DNA from: Sporosarcina sp. FSL K6-3457 | GTDB lineage: Bacteria > Bacillota > Bacilli > Bacillales_A > Planococcaceae | Assembly (NCBI RefSeq): GCF_038007285.1 | Contig: NZ_JBBOWX010000001.1 | Coordinates: 1,939,501 to 2,003,500 of the forward strand | Direction: 5' to 3' | DNA: 64,000 nucleotides | In this document: positions 9,210 through 17,700 of the stretch, one piece after another | Layout of the letters: each line of letters opens with the position of its first letter | Numbering within the stretch: the stretch's first letter is position 1 | Program-made: the position numbers and the translations under genes | The notes under the pieces: generated by a model | Seen by the model: the letters and a program-made list of their open reading frames with translations, nothing else | Databases searched by the model: none | What the model was told of the DNA's origin: nothing

Positions 9210-11504
9210 TTATTCTTGTTTACTTTGCCTATACTTTCCGGGCGTGATACCTTCGACTTTTTTAAACGATCGAATAAAGTTTTGTGAATTTTGATAGTTG
9301 AGCTTTTCAGCTATATCTTTAACTGTAATATTGGTTTCCTCTAGCCACTTTTTCGCAACATTAATGCGATAGAGCGCTAAATAATCACTAAATGATGTAT
9401 TGGTTTCTTTTCTGAAAATACTGCTCAAATAATTTGCATTGTAATGCAGCTTGTCAGCAATATAATTCAATGTTAAGTCAGAATCAAACTCTTGTTGGAC
9501 AATATGAATGATCTCGTCTGAAATATTTTTGTATTGCGACTGTGTCCGTTCCTCAGACTCATCCATCATCGGATAAATGATTAGTTTTTTAAACCAATTG
9601 ACAACTTCAGGAAGTGTTCTAAATTCATATAGTTGGTTAAATAAAGATTTATGGCCATCATATTTTAAGACGTTGACACCAAGTGTTTCGGTTAATTTGA
9701 TTAAATTAGTGAGTAAGCGTACAATGGCAATTTCGTGTTGCGTATTACTTAACTCTTCATTGAACAAAGACTCTAACAGTTTGTCGAGGTTATGGTCCAC
9801 TTCAAGTTTATCACCCGTTTTAATGGCGTTAAATAGATCATTTTCAATATGCTTCGGATAAAATGTGAAGAAACTAGAATCACTTTGTAGGTTTTCATAA
9901 AAGATGATTGAGCCTGGACCGAATTTAAGTATGTGTCTGAGTGCCTCACGACTTTCCTTAAATGCTTCATGCGCATTCGTTAATGTTTGGTATGTTTGAC
10001 TAATTCCTACGCTTATGGAAATCCCCAACTCATTCTGCACTGCTGATTTAATTCTTTTGATCATCGTTGTAAGTGACTCTGTATAGTGTTTGTCTTCCAC
10101 TTCATTATCAAAAAAGAGTGTGATTTGTGTGTTGTTTATGACAATAGGCGTCATTCGATTGTTGGAAGGAATCAATTCCTCAATCAACGTATTCACTGTG
10201 AATAACAATAATTCTTCGTTTTCGACACGATATTCTGTATCTTCATCCGAATCAATTTGAAGTGCAAGTACTGAAAATCTTCTCCAATTTTGTGTATAGC
10301 CAAAGGATAGTAGCTTACTTTCCAATTCCTCATTATGAATATTCCCTTGAAGCAGGCGGGCCATAAAAAATTGCTTAAGTTGCACAATTTGTCCTTGAAG
10401 TCTAGATTCTAACTCGTCATTCTGTTCGAGTACATGTTGAATCTGACTTTCTATCATACTAAACTCATCAACCTTTTTCCCGCTTTGACTGATACCTGAT
10501 AACGAATTCGATAGTGTAGTCGTTATTCGATTGATAGGTGCGTAAAGCCTATGTGATGCAATGAATGAAATGATCAGGGCACCTAGTAAAATGACTGTGC
10601 TAATGACTAGTGTAAACCAGCCAATTGAATTTGATTGCTTATTTAATTCACTTATTTTAATAACTGAAATATATGTCCAGTTATTATAGGCAGATTTTCG
10701 ATAGGTAACCTTGTAATCGCTTCCATTCAGAGCTACGTCATATTGCCCTTTATCGCTAGGAAGTGTATTTAGTTCAGAGATAAATGATTGACTTGAAAAA
10801 TTTTCCCCGATTTTTTCATGATCATTATGTGTGATTACATTATAATTTTCATCTAAAACCATTAGAGATTCTGAATCTAAATGACTAGTTAACATATCTG
10901 TAAAATCACAGACAGGCACATAGGCAATAGCGATTCCCGTTTTTTGATTTGAATTGAGTGGTAATTTTTTAACAAGGTTTATGTAGTGATTACAGGAATT
11001 GCCCTCGCTTGAGTCGAACAAAACTTGATCCTCTTGCTCAATTATCCAGGAGGATTTAAAAGGTAGATTAGCATACTTTTGAAGTATGTCATCGGCCTGT
11101 CCTTCTTCTAATCTTCTAAGCCCATTGTTATTGATACGCCATCCTTGTTCAAGGCTGACTAATAAAAAGTTGGAGACACCACTGTCAGAACGTTGAAGTT
11201 GGTTGATTTCCTTTTTTGTTTGATGATAGAGCTGGAATTGATAGGTTGTTAATGGTTCTTTTAATGTTTTAATAAGCTGGTGAGAGGTTACAAATGTTGT
11301 AACTGACAGATCGACTGTTTGCAAGATTTGCTCAAAGTTGGTTTGAATCTGATAGATGCTTTGTTGTTTTTCTTCGGCAACATTCGATTGAATAATTTCT
11401 GCTGATTTTAAATAGGAAAACAACCCTACTATAATTACTGGAAGTGTCGCCAAAATTGTAATAATCGTTAATAGTTTGATATAAATTTTCTTTCTGTTTC
11501 TCAT
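9210..11504 (-). CDS. Membrane-bound AraC-family regulator, YesS/YtdP-like
   Basis: 764 residues, close to the length of B. subtilis YesS (a rhamnogalacturonan-gene activator) and YtdP. Order: N-terminal membrane helix (about residues 11-33), an extracellular Cache-like sensor region, a second helix (about 297-319, WFTLVISTVILLGALIISF), a linker, and a C-terminal AraC DNA-binding domain (about 665-760) with HYNANYLSSIFRKET and LNYQNSQNFIRSFKK. AAAGGGGA precedes the ATG. It is convergent with the importer operon and divergent from the YteS-like group. It probably senses a wall-side oligosaccharide and activates the neighbouring pectin genes. Confidence 0.9.
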   Translation of the reverse strand: MRNRKKIYIKLLTIITILATLPVIIVGLFSYLKSAEIIQSNVAEEKQQSIYQIQTNFEQILQTVDLSVTTFVTSHQLIKTLKEPLTTYQFQLYHQTKKEINQLQRSDSGVSNFLLVSLEQGWRINNNGLRRLEEGQADDILQKYANLPFKSSWIIEQEDQVLFDSSEGNSCNHYINLVKKLPLNSNQKTGIAIAYVPVCDFTDMLTSHLDSESLMVLDENYNVITHNDHEKIGENFSSQSFISELNTLPSDKGQYDVALNGSDYKVTYRKSAYNNWTYISVIKISELNKQSNSIGWFTLVISTVILLGALIISFIASHRLYAPINRITTTLSNSLSGISQSGKKVDEFSMIESQIQHVLEQNDELESRLQGQIVQLKQFFMARLLQGNIHNEELESKLLSFGYTQNWRRFSVLALQIDSDEDTEYRVENEELLLFTVNTLIEELIPSNNRMTPIVINNTQITLFFDNEVEDKHYTESLTTMIKRIKSAVQNELGISISVGISQTYQTLTNAHEAFKESREALRHILKFGPGSIIFYENLQSDSSFFTFYPKHIENDLFNAIKTGDKLEVDHNLDKLLESLFNEELSNTQHEIAIVRLLTNLIKLTETLGVNVLKYDGHKSLFNQLYEFRTLPEVVNWFKKLIIYPMMDESEERTQSQYKNISDEIIHIVQQEFDSDLTLNYIADKLHYNANYLSSIFRKETNTSFSDYLALYRINVAKKWLEETNITVKDIAEKLNYQNSQNFIRSFKKVEGITPGKYRQSKQE

Positions 11505-11771
11505 TAACTAGTCCCCTTTTATTCGAAAACATCTGTAAGCTTGGCTTTGCTTTTAAATACGTGAGAATTGGTTTACCGCATCAACTTAATTATAACATAA
11601 TGCTTTCTGGAATACAGTTTGAATTTATAGTTTTCTTAATAATCATTTAATAACATTGCATTAAAACGCTGAAAAACGGACTACATAAGGCTAAACAGTT
11701 TATATGATTATAGATGTGATGGTCTAGTTAGGCTAAAATAAAGTCCAACAATGAAAATAGGAGCGTTGAGT

Positions 11772-12317
11772 ATGACTAGAAAAAATAACTTGAAGGCTGT
11801 AGTTGTATTTCTAATGCTTGCTTGTTCATTTCTTTTGGCAAGTTGTCAGCAGCAGACAAATGATGGAGAGTTTCAAATTCTCGTCTTCTCAACTATTTCA
11901 GAAGATACATTGACGGAGATGAAGGAGGATATAAAACTCGATCAAGAAAGCGCTGACATTTTGTTGTATCCATCGGTTGCTGAAAGGCTCATGATAGAAA
12001 TTGTTCGACATTCTGGAGATATTATCATAATGGACCGTGAATTGCTGGCGACAGCATATGATTCTAAAGAGATTTATCCATTAGATGAATTTAGGGATGA
12101 CAACAACACAGTTGCATTAACTGATTTTGAGTTAGCGGCAAAACAAGCAGCTGGTGAAGAGGTGGAAATAGGTCAAATTTATCCTAACGCAATCCGCGTC
12201 AGTTATATAGATAAATATGATTTTGGTTCTACCCCACTGGAATTAGTTGCAATTATTCCTAAGTATACAAAGAATAAAGAAATGGCCTTTTCAATTTTGG
12301 AGCGGCTCGTTCACTAA
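11772..12317 (+). CDS. Small lipoprotein, YteS-like
   Basis: 181-residue predicted lipoprotein: signal sequence with lipobox LASC (Cys25). The mature part has a binding-protein-like tail (ELVAIIPKYTKNKEMAFSILERL). AGGAG supports the ATG at 11772 over the in-frame ATG at 11751. It is the first of three genes that match the YteS, YteU and YteT components of the B. subtilis rhamnogalacturonan locus, though in a different order. The molecular role is unknown; an accessory to sugar uptake is plausible. Confidence 0.7.
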   Translation: MTRKNNLKAVVVFLMLACSFLLASCQQQTNDGEFQILVFSTISEDTLTEMKEDIKLDQESADILLYPSVAERLMIEIVRHSGDIIIMDRELLATAYDSKEIYPLDEFRDDNNTVALTDFELAAKQAAGEEVEIGQIYPNAIRVSYIDKYDFGSTPLELVAIIPKYTKNKEMAFSILERLVH

Positions 12318-12341
12318 TTGAGATGAGAAAGGGTGATTGAA

Positions 12342-13007
12342 GTGGAGTTAGAAGGGCTAACCGGACGTTTTTTGAGAATTTGTGAACTTATTTCTAAATT
12401 AGCTTATGCAAATTTGTTGTGGATTTTATTTACACTACTAGGATTAGGGATCTTTGGTTTTATGCCTGCCACAGTTGCATTGTTTACGGTTACCCGTAAA
12501 TGGGTGATGGGGGATAGGGATATACCTGTATTTAAAACATTTTGGACTACTTATCGTCAAGAGTTTTTCAAGTCCACATTTTTTGGTGTAGTGCTTTTTG
12601 CAATCGGTTACATTATTTATATTGATTTGGCCTTTTCACCAACAGGCGGTCTGTTCACGTTACTGAGAGCTGCTTTATTTATTTGTGGTGTGATGTATGT
12701 TGTTTTGTTACTCTATATTTTTCCGATTTATGTACATTATGATTGGAATAAGAGACTGTACATCAAATATGCATTGTTAATTGGGATATCGCATCCTCAT
12801 TATACATTTGTTCTACTGGCTGGGATTGCAGCTCTGTATTATCTCTGCATCTCAATACCAGGAATTATTCCATTTTTCAGTGTTAGTCTTTTATCATATA
12901 TGATGATGTGGTTTGTGTATAAGGTGATTCAAAAGATGGAGCTGGCACAATCAATAGGAAAGGACAAAGAAGTAGAGGCGCAATCAGTAGAAGTAGTAGA
13001 AGCGTAA
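12342..13007 (+). CDS. DUF624 membrane protein, YteU/YesL-like
   Basis: 221-residue integral membrane protein with about five helices and the DUF624 opening (RICELISKLAYANLLWILFTLLGLGIFG has the family pattern; only the pattern is claimed). The GTG at 12342 is preferred because AAAGGGTGAT sits upstream; the GTG at 12333 is too close. Members accompany YesOPQ- and YteP-type importers and have no proven function. A second paralogue is at 34154-34798 on the minus strand. Confidence 0.85.
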   Translation: MELEGLTGRFLRICELISKLAYANLLWILFTLLGLGIFGFMPATVALFTVTRKWVMGDRDIPVFKTFWTTYRQEFFKSTFFGVVLFAIGYIIYIDLAFSPTGGLFTLLRAALFICGVMYVVLLLYIFPIYVHYDWNKRLYIKYALLIGISHPHYTFVLLAGIAALYYLCISIPGIIPFFSVSLLSYMMMWFVYKVIQKMELAQSIGKDKEVEAQSVEVVEA

Positions 13008-13037
13008 GGACAAAAAATGAGTATGGGAGCTGGGGAA

Positions 13038-14321
13038 ATGAGTAAGAAATATGTATTAATTGGTACAGGTGGAAGAGCGGAGTTTTTTTACGGTGCAATG
13101 GTTAGAGATTTTAAAGATACTTGTCAGTTAGTTGCTTTTTGTGATGTCAATCAAACAAGAATGGATTATTCAAACCGCTTATTAGAAGAAAAGTATGATC
13201 ATCCTCAAATTTCGACCTATTTGGCAAGTGAATTTGAAATGATGATTGCGCAAGAGAAACCAGATATCGTCATTGTGACAACAGTGGATCGCACGCATCA
13301 TACATATATTGTTAGGGCATTGGAGTTAGGTTGTGATGTTATTACTGAAAAGCCAATGACAATAGATGCTGAGAAGACACAGGAAATCATTGATGCGATT
13401 AAGCGAACGGGGCAAGAAGTACGTGTCACATTTAACTATCGCTATGCGCCGCATAATACAAAAATTAGAGAACTTATTCGTGATGGTGTCATAGGAGATG
13501 TTTATTCCATTAATTTTGAATGGGCACTAGATACGCAGCACGGTGCAGATTACTTCCGTAGATGGCATCGCAATAAAGCGAATAGCGGCGGCCTGCTCGT
13601 TCATAAATCCACACATCATTTTGATTTGGTGAATTTTTGGTTAAATTCAACGCCTGAAACAGTTTATGCTACGGGTGGCTTACGTTTTTATGGCAAAGAA
13701 AATGCCGAAAAACGTGGAGAAACAAAGTTCTATCAGCGTGCACACGGCAGTGAAAATGCCAAAAATGATCCTTTCGCTATTCAATTGGAGGATAATCCCC
13801 ATTTGAAGTCGCTTTACTTAGATGCGGAAAAAGATGATGGTTATCAGCGTGATCAGAGTGTGTTTGGTGATGGCATTGATATTGAAGACACTCTAGGTGT
13901 GATGGTTACGTATAAAAACAAAGCAGTTTTAACGTATTCACTCAATGCTTATTTACCGTGGGAAGGATTTATCGTGTCCTTTAATGGTAGTAAGGGAAGA
14001 ATCGAAGTACAAGTCCGTGAACAATCCTATATAAATTCTGGTGGTTCAAAAGAGGATGAAGGGAAGCTGAAAGAGAAGTCGGTGAAAGTATTACCGATGT
14101 TCGGTGAACCTTATGAAGTTGAAGTTGTAGAAGGAGAAGGTGGTCACGGTGGCGGCGATCCAATTCTATTACAAGATCTTTTCGGAGTACCTTCCGAAGA
14201 TGAGTTCAACCGAGCGGCCTCACATATTGACGGCGCAACATCCATTTTAACCGGAATCGCTGGGAACATCTCACTGAAAACAGGTCAAGCTGTTAAAGTT
14301 GAGGACTTGGTTAAATTTTAA
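13038..14321 (+). CDS. Gfo/Idh/MocA-family oxidoreductase, YteT-like
   Basis: 427-residue NAD(P)-dependent oxidoreductase: Rossmann motif GTGGRAEF near the N-terminus, EKPMT at about residue 107, and a C-terminal alpha/beta substrate domain containing HKSTHHFDLVNFW. B. subtilis YteT is about the same length. GGGAG upstream favours 13038 over the ATG at 13017. It closes the YteS-YteU-YteT-like operon. The substrate is unknown, probably an unsaturated or modified sugar released from rhamnogalacturonan. Confidence 0.85.
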   Translation: MSKKYVLIGTGGRAEFFYGAMVRDFKDTCQLVAFCDVNQTRMDYSNRLLEEKYDHPQISTYLASEFEMMIAQEKPDIVIVTTVDRTHHTYIVRALELGCDVITEKPMTIDAEKTQEIIDAIKRTGQEVRVTFNYRYAPHNTKIRELIRDGVIGDVYSINFEWALDTQHGADYFRRWHRNKANSGGLLVHKSTHHFDLVNFWLNSTPETVYATGGLRFYGKENAEKRGETKFYQRAHGSENAKNDPFAIQLEDNPHLKSLYLDAEKDDGYQRDQSVFGDGIDIEDTLGVMVTYKNKAVLTYSLNAYLPWEGFIVSFNGSKGRIEVQVREQSYINSGGSKEDEGKLKEKSVKVLPMFGEPYEVEVVEGEGGHGGGDPILLQDLFGVPSEDEFNRAASHIDGATSILTGIAGNISLKTGQAVKVEDLVKF

Positions 14322-14324
14322 CTT

Positions 14325-14626
14325 GATTCAGCAGAAGTCCCCCACTTCTATAGGGGAGAAATTTAGTTCCATTTCTCCTTAGTGGTGGGATGCATGCCAG
14401 AAAAGCATTTCAATCAGAGGGAGTTCAAACTCCCTGCTGATTAAGGAGGAATGAAGTTCAATTCCTCCCTGTTAAGCCTCCGACGTACAGGACGTACTAG
14501 TGCCGACAATGACACAGGACGTGGCGTTTTTGTCGGCCGGCGGATGTTAGGGATTTTGAGGGGAGTGAATTGTGCTGTGCACAATTCAAAATCCCAACGC
14601 AATTACGCCGAGGCGCAATTGATCTA
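14325..14626. repeat. Structured intergenic repeat A, copy 1 (long form)
   Basis: 302 bases of hairpins: a head stem starting GATTCAGCAGAAG, GGGAGTTCAAACTCCC, a GCCGACAA/TTGTCGGC insert, a two-part stem at 14550-14595 (GGGATTTT/AAAATCCC and GAATTGTGC/GCACAATTC), and a terminal CAATT/AATTG stem. The same order of blocks, without the insert, occurs at 43643-43834. Together with the terminator at 14680 it explains the 444-base gap after the YteT-like gene; an open frame at 14451-14666 inside it is not thought to be coding. Confidence 0.75.
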
Positions 14627-14679
14627 CCTAAAGGGAGGGATTTTAAGCTTCAATTTTAAGCAGTAAAAGCATTGCCATT

Positions 14680-14714
14680 AATGAGAATCATGTTTTAAGA
14701 TTCTCATTTCTTTT
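14680..14714 (+). terminator. Rho-independent terminator of the YteT-like operon
   Basis: AATGAGAATC pairs with GATTCTCATT (10 bp, 9-base loop), followed by TTCTTTT. Confidence 0.75.
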
Positions 14715-14765
14715 CGCTAATAATATTTTCAATATTGGGAAAGTAAAATCCTTAGGAGGCTCTAA

Positions 14766-17700
14766 ATGAAGAAACATAGACGATTATTTATGTTATTTAT
14801 GGTATTTATTTTGTTAACCCCTAATTTAAACGTTGCTAAAGTGGCAGCGGAATTGGATAATCCTTTTGATGAGATGACTGATATTTCGAGTGATTTAGAA
14901 GGAAATCTACTGACTAATGATAGTGATCAATCTGAGATAATTAATGACGATTCCGGAATTACAGAAATTATGGAAGTTGCAGAAGCTAATAAGGAGATTG
15001 CAACGATTTATAGTGACTGGTCTGGTACTGTTTTTGGTGATGTCGGTGGACAAGACAAAATAACGACAGATAACTTTGAAATAACGGAAGATGAAGAAGA
15101 GCGCAATAAGGTTTTAGTAAGAAGCTCAGGGAATCGTGGTAAAATTTCCTCGAGCTCTGATGGCATTGCGTATTACTTTAAGCAAGTACCTACAGCTGCG
15201 AATTTTGAATTGAAAGCAACCGTAACAGTAGAACATTTTGATGCCAATAACCAAGTCTCATTTGGAGTTATGCTACGTGATGATGTACATGCTTATTTAC
15301 ATGGAACTGAATATGGTGCAGGTGACTATGTTGCGGTAGGTGCACTCGATCAAACAATGAAAACATTTACCAGATTGGACGGAGTGCTATCAAAAATCGA
15401 TTTTGAAAATACGATAACGCCTCCAACGAATGGTGAAGTATATGAGTTAAGTGTGAAGAAGAGCGGGAACTTAGTGTCAGTTAAAATTGGTGATGAAGTG
15501 AGTGTCATAGATGGGTTCACAGGAGATATCAATTATGCAGGTTTATTCACAGCACGAAATGCAAAAGTTAACTATACCAATGTAAATTTAACGATTGAGG
15601 ATGAAGTTGAACTAGGGGATTGGGGGTTTAGTGTATTCGGTGATAATACGAATGATGACAGAAACCCAGATCCGACTGTGCATGAAGATGGTTCAGTTAC
15701 GTTAGCGGCAGCAGGTGGAAAAATCTCTAGTTCTGTCGATGGTATTTCTTTTTATCATAAAGAATTACCGTCACAAGCGAATTTTGAAATGCATGCAAAA
15801 GCTACTATTCATAAATTTGGCGCGAATAACCAAGTATCTTTTGGGTTAATGGTTCGTGACGAAATTGGTGAGCATAGGAATTCGAGCGGACATCAATCGA
15901 ATTATGTTGCAGTAGGTGGTTTAGATCAATCCGTAAAAGGATTTTATAAACAGGAAACACAAACAAAACTTCAACCATTCGATAGTAATATCCCGACGCC
16001 TGGGAATGAATATGATTTAATGATAAAAAAATCGGGTGATACGTATGTTGTATCTGTTAATGGGGAAGATAGCGAGCCAATAATTTTGACAGACTTATTA
16101 GCTGACAACGTTTTTGCCGGTATTTATGTAGCAAGAGATGCTGAAGTTACTTTTAGCGATACGGAAATCAAAATAGATACAAGAGTAGTAGAAAATTTGT
16201 TTGTTGATTCAACGAATATGAAAATAGAGTACTTAGTTGGGGAAGCTTTAGATGTGACAGGGCTTGTTGTTACAGCGGAGTTTACAGATGGAAGCTCGGA
16301 AATGATTTCGGCCAACGATTACATCGTCACAGGATTCGATAATAGTGAAGCCGGTACAAACACAATTACGATTAATTACAATGGAGTGTCTACAACAGTT
16401 AACTTAGAAATCCAAACATTAGCTGTTACAGATCTTGCGATTAAATATTACCCAGCGAAGCTGGAGTATTACAAAGGTGATTCATTTGATCCACAAGGCT
16501 TGGTAGTTGTAGCAACATATAATGATGGCTACAAAACAGCCGTGTTGTCGGATGATCAATTTAGTTTCTCTCTAAGTGGAACTGATTTCCCTGTAGATGG
16601 CTATATATTTGAGGAAGCTGGTAGTATACCAATCACAATTAGCTCATTAGAAACACCAGAGCAATCGATTGTTTTACATGTCGATGTGAAAGACGCAAAT
16701 CTAAACACTGTGGAAATTAAGGATTTACCGGAAAAACTGATTTACTTCATTGGTGATGAATTGGATTTAGCTGGTTTATCCGTCTACGCAAAGTATAGTG
16801 ATGGTAAAGAAGTTCGATTAGTCCCCGCTGATTATGTTGTGGGTGGATTTGATTCGACTTCTGCTGGAAGTAAAACAGTTTCAATTATGCACAAAGGGAA
16901 AGAAGTAGCCTTTGAGGTTACTGTAAAAGTTAAAGAAGTTGAAGGAATCGAAGTTACGAACTATCCTAAAACGACCTATTATATCGGTGATGACTTTGAT
17001 AGTAGTGGATTAGTCGTTTCAAAAGTCTATGATAATGCGGACCGTGATGTCTTAGGGGAAGCAGATTATACGATTAATACGACCGGTTTTGACAATCAGA
17101 CAGTTGGAACTTACACCATTCAATTAATCCCAGCCGATTCAAATTTGGCGACGATTGATTTCAAAGTTACTGTAAGAGAACAAATAGTACCTGAATGGAA
17201 ACAAATTCGATTTGGTCAATCATCCTCCACATCTAGTAATTATATTGAAGTGTTAGAAGATGGCGTTATTAAACTTGTTGCACTTGAAGGCGGCGGAAAA
17301 GTTACGGGTGACCATGACGGCATTACATTCTACTATACGGAAATTGATGCAGAAGAGGATAACTTTGTTTTATCCGCAGACATTAAAATCGAAGCATTTG
17401 CAAAAACACCGTATGATGGCCAGGAATCTTTCGGAATTATGGCGAGAGATGTGAATGGAGCAGCAGATGATTCAAGTGTCTTTGCTTCAAACATGGCAGC
17501 GATTGGCGGGTTTAGTGGAGGAACCCGTGAACCGATAGGGACACAATTATTTGCAAGAACTGGCGTGGTCGCTCCTGACGGGGAAGGTAGCCAAGGCATT
17601 CAGAAAATCATGTTAGATTCAATAAGACCTGATGCCCATAATACTGCAGATAATTACCGTTTGACGCTTGCGAAAACAAATAGTGGTTTTACAGGTAAAA

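Noticed and set aside
14451..14666. 71-residue open frame beginning MKFNSSLLSLRRTGR
   Set aside because: It lies entirely across repeat A hairpins, its residues are dictated by those stems, and copy 2 of the repeat does not conserve the frame.
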